NCBI GenBank assembly: GCA_027923965.1
Contig: AP026969.1
Location: 3,534,001-3,598,000 of the forward strand
Origin: Comamonadaceae bacterium OS-1
Lineage (GTDB): Bacteria > Pseudomonadota > Gammaproteobacteria > Burkholderiales > Burkholderiaceae_C
DNA: 64,000 nt
Reading direction: 5' to 3'
Made by a program: the position numbers and the translations under genes. Positions 8,394-17,786 of this stretch are shown in pieces. How positions within the stretch are numbered: position 1 is the stretch's first letter; every line of letters starts with the position of its first letter. The notes below the pieces were generated by a model that was not told the origin of the DNA, ran no database searches, and was given only the letters and a program-made list of their open reading frames with translations.

Positions 8394-8989
8394 GCATGCC
8401 CTGCTTCGGGCGAGAGCATCCAGGATTGCAAACCCAGCAGCAGCAAAGCCTGGTCGTAACGTTCGGCCACCGGGGTGTCAAAGATCACACCCAGGTCGGC
8501 TTCTACCGTGAGCCAGCTGTTTTCGCCCAGTTCGGCTTCCAGCTGGCCCTCGCCCCAGGCCGAATAGCCCAGGGACACCAGCACCCGGCGCGGCCCGGCC
8601 CCGGTAGACAGGGCTTCGAGCACGTCTTTGGAGGTGGTCATCTCCAGCCCGCCGGGGATGGCCATGGTGGAGGCGTAGACGGACTCGGACGGGTCGATAT
8701 CGGTGCCGATAAAGGCCTCGTGCAGCACAAAGCCGCGCTCGGTCTGCACCGGGCCGCCCTGGAACACAGGGCTTTCGCTCAGGTCGGCACGGCGCAGCGG
8801 CAGCTCGACCTTGTCGAACAGGCTTTTCAGGCTGATGTCGCTGGGTTTGTTGATCACCAGGCCCATGGCACCGCGCGGGCTGTGCTCGCACAGGTACACC
8901 ACGCTTTTGGCGAAGGCTTCGTCCTCCAGACCGGGCATCGCAATCAAAAAGTGATGCGTCAGGTTCATGGGGGCAGTGTCGGTGGTCAT
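8390..8989 (-). CDS. yqgE: YqgE/AlgH family protein
   Basis: A 199-residue member of the YqgE/AlgH (DUF179) family. The hallmark blocks are LTHHFLIAMPGLEDEAF at the start, VVYLCEHSPRGAMGLVINKP, and GPVQTERGFVLH, with LGYSAWGEGQLEAEL late in the chain. Its biochemical function is not established; AlgH was linked to alginate regulation in Pseudomonas. An internal ATG seven codons in (MNLTHHF) is the alternative start, and neither start has a convincing ribosome site. It is the first gene of the yqgE-yqgF-pyrR-pyrB-pyrC' run, so the promoter should lie in the 232-bp gap shared with divergent soxB. Confidence 0.9.
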   Translation of the reverse strand: MTTDTAPMNLTHHFLIAMPGLEDEAFAKSVVYLCEHSPRGAMGLVINKPSDISLKSLFDKVELPLRRADLSESPVFQGGPVQTERGFVLHEAFIGTDIDPSESVYASTMAIPGGLEMTTSKDVLEALSTGAGPRRVLVSLGYSAWGEGQLEAELGENSWLTVEADLGVIFDTPVAERYDQALLLLGLQSWMLSPEAGHA

Positions 8990-9006
8990 CCTGCAATTTT
9001 AAGGGG

Positions 9007-9024
9007 TCCAGGAAGCTTCCTGGA
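9007..9024. promoter_or_regulatory. Perfect 18-bp palindrome between yqgE and soxB
   Basis: TCCAGGAAGCTTCCTGGA is its own reverse complement. It lies 18 bp from the yqgE start codon in the gap between divergent yqgE and soxB. It could be an operator or part of the 5' leader of yqgE. There is no T-run to suggest a terminator. Confidence 0.4.
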
Positions 9025-9064
9025 GCACAGGTAGACCCGCGATGTAAAGAGACAAATTTGGCGT

Positions 9065-9085
9065 AATTCGACCGAATGTCGAATT
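9065..9085. promoter_or_regulatory. Inverted repeat upstream of soxB, candidate regulator site
   Basis: AATTCGAC and GTCGAATT form a perfect 8-bp inverted repeat around a 5-bp spacer, about 140 bp upstream of the soxB ATG. The spacing suits a dimeric DNA-binding protein. The remaining gap to soxB is otherwise unremarkable. Binding by the GbdR-type regulator of this locus is a guess from position only. Confidence 0.4.
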
Positions 9086-9221
9086 TGAACAAGTGTGCGT
9101 CTGCGAGGCGCAAGGTGATACAAGAGTGACATCGAACAATGCAGGCAAGACATATGGAGCATGGGTCAACCGCCGCAAGGCCTAGACCATCTGCACCCCC
9201 TTGGACCCCCACGAGAGCACT

Positions 9222-10481
9222 ATGCGCGGCCAAAACTACTCCCTCTGGAGCCTGCTCAAGCACGGCTTTAAAAACCACCAAACCTGGGAACCCGCCTGGG
9301 AACGGGTGGCCTTGAAACCTTCCTACGACGTGGTCATCGTCGGCGGTGGCGGGCACGGCCTGGCCACGGCCTACTACCTGGCCAAGAACCACCCCCAGGT
9401 GGGCAAGATCGCGGTGCTGGAAAAAGGCTACCTCGGCGGCGGCAACACCGCACGCAACACCACCATTGTGCGTTCCAACTACCTGTGGGACGAGTCGGCG
9501 GCGATTTACGAACATTCGTTGAAGCTTTGGGAAGGTCTGACCGAAGACCTGAATTTCAACGTCATGTTCAGCCAGCGCGGCGTGTTCAACCTGGGCCACA
9601 CCCTGCAAGACATGCGCGACATTGAGCGCCGCGTCAATGCCAACGCCCTGCAAGGCGTGGATGCCCACGTGCTGAACGCGCAAGAAGTCAAGGAGAAAAT
9701 CCCCCAGCTCGACTGCAGCCGCAGCCGCCGCTTCCCCGTATTGGGTGCCAGCTGGCAGCCGCGTGCCGGTGTGGCACACCACGATGCCGTGGCCCGGGGC
9801 TTTGCCCGCGCCGCCAGCCGCCTGGGTGTGGACCTGATCGAAGGCTGCGAAGTCACCGGCATGGACATCCAGAACGGCCAGATCCGCGGCCTGCAAACCA
9901 ACCTGGGTGCCATCAAGACCGAGCGCGTGGGTTGCGTGGCCGCCGGACATTCCTCGGTACTGGCCAAGATGGCCGGGCTGCGCATGCCGCTGGAAAGCCA
10001 TCCGCTACAGGCCTTTGTGTCCGAATCCATGCAGCGCGTGATCGACACGGTGATCATGTCCAACGCGGTGCACGGCTACCTGAGCCAGTCCGACAAGGGC
10101 GAACTGGTGATTGGCGCAGGCATCGACAGCTACCTGGGCTACGGCCAGCGCGGCAGCCCGCACGTGATCGAGCACACCGCCGCCGCCATCATCGAGCTGT
10201 TTCCGCAGTTCTCGCGCGTGCGCATGAACCGCCAATGGGGCGGCATTGTGGACGTGACCCCGGATGCCTGCCCGATCATCTCCAAGACCTCCGTGCAAGG
10301 CCTGTTCTTCAACTGCGGCTGGGGTACCGGCGGCTTCAAGGCCACGCCGGGTTCCGGCCATGTGTTTGCCGACATGCTGGCCAAGGGCGAAGCAGGCCCC
10401 CTGTCCAAAGCCTTCTCCGTAGACCGCTTCCATACCGGCCATTTGATCGACGAACACGGCGCCGCTGGCGTTGCCCACTGA
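9222..10481 (+). CDS. soxB: Heterotetrameric sarcosine oxidase, beta subunit
   Basis: The FAD/FMN subunit of four-subunit sarcosine oxidase, which demethylates sarcosine to glycine in the cytoplasm and passes the one-carbon unit to tetrahydrofolate. The dinucleotide-binding motif reads [18 protein letters not shown] near residue 40. A conserved histidine in GVAHHDAVA (about residue 187) matches the expected covalent FMN site of beta subunits. [17 protein letters not shown] and [14 protein letters not shown] are late family blocks. I start at ATG 9222 ([15 protein letters not shown]), typical for SoxB, rather than at the in-frame TTG at 9201. It is the first gene of a long plus-strand catabolic run and is followed by soxD 11 bp later. 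Confidence 0.95.
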   Translation: MRGQNYSLWSLLKHGFKNHQTWEPAWERVALKPSYDVVIVGGGGHGLATAYYLAKNHPQVGKIAVLEKGYLGGGNTARNTTIVRSNYLWDESAAIYEHSLKLWEGLTEDLNFNVMFSQRGVFNLGHTLQDMRDIERRVNANALQGVDAHVLNAQEVKEKIPQLDCSRSRRFPVLGASWQPRAGVAHHDAVARGFARAASRLGVDLIEGCEVTGMDIQNGQIRGLQTNLGAIKTERVGCVAAGHSSVLAKMAGLRMPLESHPLQAFVSESMQRVIDTVIMSNAVHGYLSQSDKGELVIGAGIDSYLGYGQRGSPHVIEHTAAAIIELFPQFSRVRMNRQWGGIVDVTPDACPIISKTSVQGLFFNCGWGTGGFKATPGSGHVFADMLAKGEAGPLSKAFSVDRFHTGHLIDEHGAAGVAH

Positions 10482-10492
10482 GCGAGACCACC

Positions 10493-10798
10493 ATGTTTTT
10501 ATTGCACTGCCCCCACTGCGGCGAAATGCGGGACGAAGAAGAGTTCAGCAACGCCGGTGAAGCCTATATCCCCCGCCCTGCCAAGCCCGAAGAAGTGGAC
10601 GATGCCACCTGGGGCGACTATGTTTTCATGCGCCGCAACACCAAAGGCTGGTTTTGGGAGCAATGGCAGCACACGGCAGCCTGCCGCAAGGTGTTTGCCG
10701 TAAAGCGCAACACCGCCACCTACGAAATCGCCGGGAGCTGGACGCTGGCCGAAGGCAAAGCCCTCTTTTTAGCCGACATCGCCAAGGAGCAAGCATGA
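10493..10798 (+). CDS. soxD: Sarcosine oxidase, delta subunit
   Basis: A 101-residue zinc-binding subunit of heterotetrameric sarcosine oxidase that caps the alpha-beta interface. The expected zinc ligands are visible as Cys6 and Cys9 (CPHC) plus His60 and Cys64 (HTAAC). The frame is open far upstream, but only the ATG at 10493 gives the family N-terminus (MFLLHCPHCGEMRDEEEF). The stop overlaps the soxA start in an ATGA, a sign of translational coupling that would keep subunits equimolar. The length is normal. Confidence 0.95.
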   Translation: MFLLHCPHCGEMRDEEEFSNAGEAYIPRPAKPEEVDDATWGDYVFMRRNTKGWFWEQWQHTAACRKVFAVKRNTATYEIAGSWTLAEGKALFLADIAKEQA

Positions 10799-13791
10799 GC
10801 GGCACCCGCGTACCCCAGACCACCGCGCGCATCGACACCACGCGCACGGTCAAGTTCACTTTTGATGGCCGCGAGTTCACCGGCCACCCCGGCGACACGC
10901 TGGCCTCGGCCCTGCTGGCCCACGGCGTGCGCCGCATGGCCCGCAGCTTCAAATATGGCCGCCCCCGCGGCATCATCGGCGCGGGTGCGGAAGAACCCAA
11001 CTCGCTGGTGCAAATGGGCGTGGGCGCGTTGACCACGCCCAACGTCAAAGCCACCCAGGCCGAGATGTACGACGGTTTAAGCGCCCGCTCTACCTCGGGC
11101 TGGCCTTCGCTGGACTTTGATTTGAAATCCGTGCTGGGCCAGGGCTCGCGCTTCATGCCTGCGGGCTTCTACAGCAAGACCTTCAAATGGCCGCAAAAGC
11201 TGTGGCCGCTGTACGAGACCGTGATCCGCAAGTTTGCCGGGTTTGGCGATGCGCCCACCGAGCCCGATCCCGAAAAATACGACCACCTGCACCACCACGT
11301 CGATGTGCTGGTAGTAGGCGGTGGTGCCTGTGGCCTGCTGGCCGCGCTGCAAGCCGGGCGCGCCGGGCTCAAGACCCTGCTGGTGGACGAGCAAAACGAA
11401 TTGGGCGGCTGGTTGCTGTCCGACCCCACGGCGCAGATCGATGGCCGCAACAGCGATGCCTACATCCGCTCGGTGCAAGCCGCCCTGGCCGATATGCCGC
11501 ATGTCACCGTGCTGCCCCGCACCACCGCCTTCGGCATGTACGAGCAAAACCTGGTGCAGGCCGTAGAGCTGGTGCAAGACCACATTGCCCCCGCACAGCG
11601 CCAGGCCCACCTGCCGCGCCACCGCATGCACAAGATCCGCGCCCACCACGTGGTGCTGGCCACCGGTGCCATCGAACGCCCCCTGGTGTTTGGCAACAAC
11701 GACCTGCCCGGTGTGATGACCGTGTCGGCGGGCCAGACCTTCCTGGTGCGCTACGGCGTGCGGGTGGGCGAGCGCATCGTCATCTGCGGCACCAGCGACC
11801 TGGCCCACGACTGCGCCGAGGTGTTGGCCAAGGCCGGTGCCAATGTCACTGTGGCCGATGTGCGCCATGGCGCAGTCGCCCGTAACAGCAGCTACACCGT
11901 GATGGCGGGCCACGGCATTGCCGAAGTCACCGGCGGCAGCGAGGTCAAGGGCGTACGCCTGGTGCCCTTGCACGCCACCAAGGACGAGGTGGCAGGCACC
12001 GGCACGCACATCGCCTGCGACGTGGTGCTGAGCTCCGGCGGCCTGTCGCCCACCGTGCACTTGTTCTGCCACGACGGCAGCCGCCCCACCTGGGACGAAG
12101 CTGTCGCCGCCTTTGTGGTGCCGCGCACAGGCCGCAAGGGTGTGGCCTGTGTGGGCTCGGTCACCGGCGCTTTCGAGCTGTCCGACGCACTGGCACAAAC
12201 CACGCACGCCATGCAACAGGTGCTGGCCACCTGCGGCAAGCGCGAATCGTTGCAAGTCCCCGCCTGCATCCAGCCCAAGCGCCTGGCAGCCCGCCCCATG
12301 TTCCGCCTGCCCGATGGCAAGCAGGAAGGTGCCGGTGCCAAGGCATTTGTGGACTACCAGAACGACGTGAGCGCCGCCGACATCGAGCTGGCCGTGCGCG
12401 AAAACTACCACTCCATCGAGCACGTCAAGCGCTACACCGCACTGGGCTTCGGTACCGACCAGGGCAAGCTGTCCAACGTGAACGGCTTCGTCATCACCGC
12501 CCGCGCCCTGAAGCGCCCGGTGAACCAGGTGGGCACCACCACCTACCGCCCGGCCTACACCCCGGTGAGCCTGGGCGCGCTGGCGGGCACCATGACCGAA
12601 GAGCTGTTTGACCCCAACCGCTACAGCGCCATCCACGCCTCCCACGTGGCACGCAACGCCGCACTGGAGCCGGTAGGCCAGTGGCAACGGCCCTGGTACT
12701 TTGCCAAGCCCGGTGAAGACCTGCATGCCGCTGTGAACCGCGAATGCCTGGCCGCCCGCAACGGCGTGGCCGTGATGGACGCGTCCACCCTGGGCAAGAT
12801 CCAGATCGACGGCCCGGATGCCCGCGAGTTCCTGAACCGCATCTACGCCAACGCCTGGACCCAGCTCGCCGTGGGCAAGTGCCGCTACGGCCTGATGCTG
12901 GACGAAAACGGCATGGTGATGGACGACGGCGTGACCGCCTGCATCCAGCCCAACCAGTTCTACATGACCACCACCACCGGCGGCGCGGCCCGCGTGCTGA
13001 ACTGGCTGGAGCGCTGGCACCAGACCGAGTGGCCCGAACTCAAGGTGTGGATGACCTCGGTCACCGACCATTGGTCCACCGTGGCCCTGGTCGGCCCCAA
13101 GGCCCGCGCCGTGCTGGCCAAACTGTGCCCGGACATCGACCTGTCGCCCGAAAACTTCAAGTTCATGGATTGGCGCGCTGGCACGGTCAACGGCCTGCCC
13201 GCCCGCGTGTTCCGCATCAGCTTCTCCGGCGAACTGTCGTACGAGCTGAACGTCGAATCCGGTTACGGCCACGCCCTGTGGGAGGCCGTGATGGCCGCGG
13301 GGGCCGAGTTCGACATCACACCCTACGGCACGGAAACCATGCACGTGCTGCGGGCTGAAAAGGGTTTCATCATCGTCGGCCAGGACACCGACGGCTCCAT
13401 GAGCCCGATGGACCTGGACATGGCCTGGGCCGTGGGCATGAAGAAGCCGTTCAGTTTCCTGGGCAAGCGCTCGCTGGCCCGTAGCGACACGGCCCGCGAA
13501 GGCCGCAAGCAACTCGTGGGCTTGTTGCCGGAAGACCCCAACACCGTGCTGATCGAAGGCGCGCAAATCATGGAAAGCGCCACCGTGGGCAGCAGCAACC
13601 AGATGCTGGGCCACGTGACCTCTAGCTACCACAGCGCCTTCCTGGGCCGCTCCATCGCCATGGCGGTGGTGGCCGGTGGCCTGCAGCGCAAGGAGCAAAC
13701 CCTGTACGTGCATGCCCACGGCAAGGTGACACCGGTGAAGGTGGGCGGTAGCGTGTTTGTCGATGTGAAAGGTGACCGTCAAAATGTCTAA
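10795..13791 (+). CDS. soxA: Sarcosine oxidase, alpha subunit
   Basis: A 998-residue subunit that binds NAD and tetrahydrofolate. The N-terminus has a ferredoxin-like region (FDGREFTGHPGDTLASALLA), then a Rossmann nucleotide-binding motif (VLVVGGGACGLLAALQAG near residue 172), a second dinucleotide domain (ERIVICGTSDLAHDCAEV), and from about residue 600 a GcvT-type folate-binding half (NRECLAARNGVAVMDASTLG onward). The start is the ATG overlapping the soxD stop, preceded by AAGGAG. Methylene-THF made here feeds glyA downstream. The stop overlaps soxG by 8 nt. Length and domain order match the family. Confidence 0.95.
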   Translation: MSGTRVPQTTARIDTTRTVKFTFDGREFTGHPGDTLASALLAHGVRRMARSFKYGRPRGIIGAGAEEPNSLVQMGVGALTTPNVKATQAEMYDGLSARSTSGWPSLDFDLKSVLGQGSRFMPAGFYSKTFKWPQKLWPLYETVIRKFAGFGDAPTEPDPEKYDHLHHHVDVLVVGGGACGLLAALQAGRAGLKTLLVDEQNELGGWLLSDPTAQIDGRNSDAYIRSVQAALADMPHVTVLPRTTAFGMYEQNLVQAVELVQDHIAPAQRQAHLPRHRMHKIRAHHVVLATGAIERPLVFGNNDLPGVMTVSAGQTFLVRYGVRVGERIVICGTSDLAHDCAEVLAKAGANVTVADVRHGAVARNSSYTVMAGHGIAEVTGGSEVKGVRLVPLHATKDEVAGTGTHIACDVVLSSGGLSPTVHLFCHDGSRPTWDEAVAAFVVPRTGRKGVACVGSVTGAFELSDALAQTTHAMQQVLATCGKRESLQVPACIQPKRLAARPMFRLPDGKQEGAGAKAFVDYQNDVSAADIELAVRENYHSIEHVKRYTALGFGTDQGKLSNVNGFVITARALKRPVNQVGTTTYRPAYTPVSLGALAGTMTEELFDPNRYSAIHASHVARNAALEPVGQWQRPWYFAKPGEDLHAAVNRECLAARNGVAVMDASTLGKIQIDGPDAREFLNRIYANAWTQLAVGKCRYGLMLDENGMVMDDGVTACIQPNQFYMTTTTGGAARVLNWLERWHQTEWPELKVWMTSVTDHWSTVALVGPKARAVLAKLCPDIDLSPENFKFMDWRAGTVNGLPARVFRISFSGELSYELNVESGYGHALWEAVMAAGAEFDITPYGTETMHVLRAEKGFIIVGQDTDGSMSPMDLDMAWAVGMKKPFSFLGKRSLARSDTAREGRKQLVGLLPEDPNTVLIEGAQIMESATVGSSNQMLGHVTSSYHSAFLGRSIAMAVVAGGLQRKEQTLYVHAHGKVTPVKVGGSVFVDVKGDRQNV

Positions 13792-14437
13792 AGATTTGAA
13801 CGCGATGCTGGAATCCCCCCTGCACGCCTTTGACCTGCCCGCCCGCGTGGCGCCCCCCACCGCCCAGAACCGGGTGGTGGTGAGTGAACTGGGCAATATG
13901 GGCTACATCGTGCTGCGCGGCAAGGCCGACGACGAGGCTTTCATGCAGGCCGTGGCCGGTGTGCTGGGCCAGGCCCTGCCCACCCAGCCGATGACCGTGC
14001 TGGCCACCGCCGCCGGTGTGGTGCTGTGGGTATCCCCCGACGAATGGTTGCTGGTGTGCAAGCGCTCTGCCCGCGATAGCCTGCTGGCTGCGCTGAGCGC
14101 CGCCGTGCAAGACCTGTTCGCCCAGGTAGTAGACAACAGCGGCGGCCTGACCGCCATGCGCCTGAGCGGCCCTGACCACCTGCTGCTGCTGCGCCAGATG
14201 GGCCCGTACGACTACGAGAGCCTGGCCGTGGGCCGCTGCGCCAGCACCGTGGTGTCCAAAACCGGACTCACCGTGGCCCGTACCGACGAGGCCGGCGTGG
14301 TGCTGGTCTTCCGCCGCAGCTTTGCCGACTACACCTGGCGCCTGCTGGAACGCACCGCCCTGCCCTACCGCCTATGCATCACCAGCCCGGCGCAATGCGC
14401 CGACCCTGTGTTCACCCCCTTGTTTGAAACCACCTGA
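13784..14437 (+). CDS. soxG: Sarcosine oxidase, gamma subunit
   Basis: A 217-residue SoxG subunit, related to the GcvT fold, that contacts the alpha subunit. Recognisable blocks are LGNMGYIVLRGKADDEAF, VLWVSPDEWLLVC and VSKTGLTVARTDEAGVVLVFRRSFADYTWRLLER. I choose ATG 13784, which overlaps the soxA stop (ATGTCTAA) and has AAAGGTGA upstream; a GTG 12 nt earlier is less likely. It completes the soxBDAG set in the order seen in pseudomonad and rhizobial betaine loci. Confidence 0.93.
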   Translation: MSKDLNAMLESPLHAFDLPARVAPPTAQNRVVVSELGNMGYIVLRGKADDEAFMQAVAGVLGQALPTQPMTVLATAAGVVLWVSPDEWLLVCKRSARDSLLAALSAAVQDLFAQVVDNSGGLTAMRLSGPDHLLLLRQMGPYDYESLAVGRCASTVVSKTGLTVARTDEAGVVLVFRRSFADYTWRLLERTALPYRLCITSPAQCADPVFTPLFETT

Positions 14438-14451
14438 CTTAGGCAAATACC

Positions 14452-14473
14452 TGTGTGCCCAGCGGGCAACACA
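14452..14473 (+). other. Stem-loop between soxG and glyA
   Basis: TGTGTGCCC and GGGCAACACA can pair (nine base pairs, one bulged A) around an AGC loop. It lies in the 77-bp soxG-glyA gap, with no T-run after it, so it is more likely an mRNA processing or stability element than a terminator. No glycine-riboswitch core was recognised. Confidence 0.35.
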
Positions 14474-14514
14474 AGGGATGCCGCGTAAGTCTTCACTTCT
14501 TAGGACTTTTTGCC

Positions 14515-15789
14515 ATGACAACCGAAAGCTTCTTCTCCGTGGGTGTGGCCCAGGCCGACCCCGCCGTCAACGCCGCCATGGACCACGAACTGCAACGCCA
14601 GCGCGAACAGATCGAACTCATCGCCTCGGAAAACATCGTCTCCAAAGCCGTGCTTGAAGCCCAGGGCTCGGTGCTGACCAACAAGTACGCCGAAGGCTAC
14701 CCCGGCAAGCGCTACTACGGTGGCTGCGAACATGTGGATGTGGTCGAAGCCCTGGCCATCGAGCGCCTGTGCAAGCTGTTTGGCTGCGAATATGCCAACG
14801 TGCAGCCGCACTCCGGCGCGCAGGCAAACACAGCCGTAATGTTGGCCCTGGTGCAGCCCGGTGACACCGTGCTGGGCATGTCGCTGTCCGCAGGCGGCCA
14901 TTTGACGCACGGTGCCAAACCGGCCCTGTCGGGCAAATGGTTCAAGGCCGTGCAGTACGGTGTACGCCGTGCCGATTCGCTGATCGACTACGACGAAGTC
15001 GAAGCCCTGGCGGTAGAGCACCAGCCCAAGATGATCATTGCAGGCTTCTCGGCCTACCCCCGCACCATCGACTGGGCGCGTTTCCGTGCCATCGCCGACA
15101 AAGTGGGCGCCTACCTGATGGTGGACATGGCCCATGTGGCCGGCCTGGTTGCCACCGGCGTGTACCCCAGCCCGGTGCCGCATGCCCATGTGACCACTTC
15201 CACCACCCACAAGACCCTGCGCGGCCCCCGTGGCGGCGTGATCTTGACCAACGACGAAGCCTTGTCGAAGAAGATCAACTCTGCTGTGTTCCCAGGTTCG
15301 CAAGGCGGCCCGCTGATGCACGTGATTGCCGCCAAGGCCGTGGCCTTTGGCGAAGCCCTGCAACCCAGCTTCAAGGCCTACACCCAGCAAGTGGTGGCCA
15401 ATGCCAAGGCCCTGGGCGCGGTGCTCAAGGCCGGTGGCCTGGACCTGGTGACCGGTGGCACCGACAACCACCTGCTGCTGGTCGATCTGCGCCCCCTGGG
15501 CCTGAAAGGCAACACCACCGAAGTGGCGTTGGAGCGCGCAGGCATCACCTGCAACAAAAACGGCATACCGTTTGACGACGAAAAACCCACCGTTACCTCG
15601 GGTATCCGCGTCGGCACGGCAGCGGGCACCACGCGTGGCTTCGGCGTGGCCGAGTTTGAAGAAGTGGGCCGCCTGATGCTGGAAGTGTTCAACAGCCTGA
15701 AAACCAAGCCCGAAGGCGATGCGGCTCTGGAGGCCTCGGTCTACGCCCGCGTCAAGGCCCTCACCGCCCGTTTCCCCCTCTACGCTTAA
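14515..15789 (+). CDS. glyA: Serine hydroxymethyltransferase (betaine-locus copy)
   Basis: A 424-residue PLP enzyme that joins glycine and 5,10-methylene-THF to L-serine. The PLP lysine lies in [19 protein letters not shown]-like [10 protein letters not shown] is near residue 35, and [15 protein letters not shown] is intact. I use ATG 14515, giving [16 protein letters not shown], with AGGAC upstream; an open extension of 20 codons upstream has no family match. Placement directly after soxBDAG suggests a catabolic copy that consumes both products of sarcosine oxidation and passes serine to SdaA (at 50988). A separate housekeeping glyA is expected elsewhere in the genome. Confidence 0.95.
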   Translation: MTTESFFSVGVAQADPAVNAAMDHELQRQREQIELIASENIVSKAVLEAQGSVLTNKYAEGYPGKRYYGGCEHVDVVEALAIERLCKLFGCEYANVQPHSGAQANTAVMLALVQPGDTVLGMSLSAGGHLTHGAKPALSGKWFKAVQYGVRRADSLIDYDEVEALAVEHQPKMIIAGFSAYPRTIDWARFRAIADKVGAYLMVDMAHVAGLVATGVYPSPVPHAHVTTSTTHKTLRGPRGGVILTNDEALSKKINSAVFPGSQGGPLMHVIAAKAVAFGEALQPSFKAYTQQVVANAKALGAVLKAGGLDLVTGGTDNHLLLVDLRPLGLKGNTTEVALERAGITCNKNGIPFDDEKPTVTSGIRVGTAAGTTRGFGVAEFEEVGRLMLEVFNSLKTKPEGDAALEASVYARVKALTARFPLYA

Positions 15790-15801
15790 AGGAGTAACGC
15801 C

Positions 15802-16773
15802 ATGAGCACACTTCACCAGGACTCCATCGTCATCGACGGTCTCATCATTGCCAAGCTGGACCGCAGCGTATTCGAAGACATGAAAAAGGGCGGTTTGGCC
15901 GCTGCCAACTGCACCGTCTCTGTGTGGGACGACTTCCCGAAAACGGTGGACAACATCGCCCAGCTCAAACAGTTGATCCGCGACAACAGCGACCTCGTCA
16001 CGCTGGCCCGCAACACGGCGGACATCATCCAAGCCAAGGCCGATGGCAAGACCGGCATCGTCCTGGGCTTCCAGAACGCCCATGCCTTTGAGGACAACCT
16101 CGGCTACATCGAAGCCTTCCACGACATGGGGGTGCGCGTGGTCCAGCTGTGCTACAACACGCAAAACCTCGTGGGCACCGGCTGCTATGAGCGCGATGGC
16201 GGGCTTTCCGGCTTTGGCCGCGAGGTCATAGCAGAGATGAACCGCGTCGGCATCATGGTCGACCTATCGCACGTGGGCAGCAAGACCTCGGAAGAGGCGA
16301 TCCTGGCTTCCACCAAGCCCGTGGCTTACACCCACTGCCTGCCTTTGGGCCTGAAAGACCACCCGCGCAACAAGAGCGACGCAGAGTTGAAATTCATCGC
16401 CGACCACGGGGGTTTCATCGGCGTGACCATGTTCTCGCCCTTCCTCAAGCGCGGCAATGATTCCACCGTGCACGACTACGTCGAGGCCATCGACTACGTG
16501 ATCAACATCGTGGGCGAAGACTGCGTGGGTCTGGGCTCTGACTTCACCCAGGGCCACGGCCACGAGTTCTTCGAAATGCTGACCCATGACAAAGGCCGCT
16601 ATCGCCGCCTGACCACCTTCGGCCAGGTGATCAACCCGGAGGGCATTCGCACCATCGGCGACTTCCCCAACCTCACGGTCACGATGCAGCAAACCGGCTG
16701 GTCCGATACACGCATCACCAAGGTGCTGGGTGCCAACTGGATGAAGTTCTTCGACCAGGTCTGGGGTGCCTAA
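15802..16773 (+). CDS. M19 dipeptidase-like protein of the betaine locus
   Basis: A 323-residue renal-dipeptidase (M19) fold protein. Late metal-site features remain: CYERDGGLSGFG (Glu), YTHCLPLGL (His), DHPRN, and GLGSDFTQGHG. However, the N-terminal HxD metal motif of true M19 dipeptidases (DGHxD) is missing: the segment reads VIDGLIIAKLD. From memory, the homologue in pseudomonad dgcA loci has the same change, so this is likely a distinct subfamily whose substrate is unknown. It follows glyA by 12 bp with AAAGGAG ahead of its ATG and precedes the betaine-binding protein. A role in N-methylated or betaine-derived substrates is plausible from context only. Confidence 0.8.
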   Translation: MSTLHQDSIVIDGLIIAKLDRSVFEDMKKGGLAAANCTVSVWDDFPKTVDNIAQLKQLIRDNSDLVTLARNTADIIQAKADGKTGIVLGFQNAHAFEDNLGYIEAFHDMGVRVVQLCYNTQNLVGTGCYERDGGLSGFGREVIAEMNRVGIMVDLSHVGSKTSEEAILASTKPVAYTHCLPLGLKDHPRNKSDAELKFIADHGGFIGVTMFSPFLKRGNDSTVHDYVEAIDYVINIVGEDCVGLGSDFTQGHGHEFFEMLTHDKGRYRRLTTFGQVINPEGIRTIGDFPNLTVTMQQTGWSDTRITKVLGANWMKFFDQVWGA

Positions 16774-16837
16774 GGCACACCCTGCAGATTTTCCAAACCC
16801 TTTCGCATTCCCCCTCTACAACCAAGAGTTAGCTGCC

Positions 16838-17713
16838 ATGACCATTTCGTTCTCCCCTCGCAAACGCCGTGAGTTCATCACACAGACTTTGGGCCTGTCC
16901 GCGTTGGCCATGTCCGGTGGCGCGGCCTTCGCCCAGACCAAGCCCACCATCAAGATCGGCTTTGTCGATGGCTGGTCGGACAGCGTGGCCACTACCAACC
17001 TGGCCGCCGTCATCATCCGCAGCAAGCTGGGCTACCCCGTGGAGCTCAAGCCCCTGGCGGCCGGCATCATGTGGCAGGCTGTGGCCCGTGGCGACCTGGA
17101 CACCACCTTGTCGGCCTGGCTGCCCGTGACGCACGAGGCCTATCTGGCCAATTTCAAGGACAAGGTCGAGATCCTGGGTGCCAACTATCCCGGTGCCAAG
17201 ATCGGCCTGATCGTGCCCGACTACGTCAAGGCCACCAGCCTGGCCGATCTGAACAGCCACAAGGCCGATTTCGGAGACCGCATCGTCGGTATCGATGCCG
17301 GTGCCGGTGTGATGAAGAAAACCGAGGAAGCCATCAAGGTCTACGGCCTGGACATGCGCCTGCAACCCAGCTCCGGCCCAGCCATGGCGGCCGAACTGGA
17401 CCGCGCCTACCGCGCCAATAAGGCGATTGCCGTCACCGGCTGGATTCCGCACTGGATGTTTGCCAAGTACAAGCTGCGCTTCCTGGCCGACCCCAAGAAC
17501 GTCTACGGTGCCGAAGAGCATGTAGACAGCGTGATCAACCCCGGCCTGCACACCAAGGCGCCCAGCGTGGTGGCTTTCCTCAAGAAGCTGTCGTGGAAGC
17601 CCGAGGAAATCGGTGCCGTGATGCTGGCCGTCGAAGGCGGTGCCAAGCCCGAAGCCGCCGCCGAAAAATGGATTGCCGACAACCCAGCCCGCGTCGCCGG
17701 TTGGTTGGCATAA
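16838..17713 (+). CDS. Glycine betaine-type ABC transporter substrate-binding protein
   Basis: A 291-residue periplasmic binding protein of the OpuAC family. The N-terminus RKRREFITQTLGLSALAM followed by AFAQ looks like a Tat-type signal peptide with a twin-arginine (RREFI). Several tryptophans that could form a ligand cage are visible (DGWSDS, GIMWQ, AWLPVTHEAY, GWIPHWMF). The start is ATG 16838; the open frame upstream overlaps the previous gene's end and adds no signal sequence. It lies inside the catabolic run, far from its presumed partners CbcV and CbcW, and is one of two such binding proteins in the window. The ligand is probably glycine betaine or dimethylglycine. Confidence 0.88.
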   Translation: MTISFSPRKRREFITQTLGLSALAMSGGAAFAQTKPTIKIGFVDGWSDSVATTNLAAVIIRSKLGYPVELKPLAAGIMWQAVARGDLDTTLSAWLPVTHEAYLANFKDKVEILGANYPGAKIGLIVPDYVKATSLADLNSHKADFGDRIVGIDAGAGVMKKTEEAIKVYGLDMRLQPSSGPAMAAELDRAYRANKAIAVTGWIPHWMFAKYKLRFLADPKNVYGAEEHVDSVINPGLHTKAPSVVAFLKKLSWKPEEIGAVMLAVEGGAKPEAAAEKWIADNPARVAGWLA

Positions 17714-17786
17714 ACACAACATAGGCCTGTGTCGGGCGGCGCAGGCCCCACCCAGGCATAGCCCCCAAGCTCACCCAGGAACCCAC

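Noticed and set aside
9201..9221. TTG start for soxB seven codons upstream of the ATG
   Set aside because: The extension has no ribosome site, and SoxB proteins begin close to the [14 protein letters not shown] segment.
11077..13896. Long open frame on the minus strand opposite soxA (about 939 codons), and similar long antisense frames opposite dgcA, gbcA and chpA
   Set aside because: They mirror GC-rich codon use of the strongly supported plus-strand genes, are rich in His, Gln and Gly, match no family and have no ribosome sites.
14438..14514. Glycine riboswitch before glyA
   Set aside because: The gap is only 77 bp with a single stem-loop, too short for a glycine aptamer, and no conserved core was seen.
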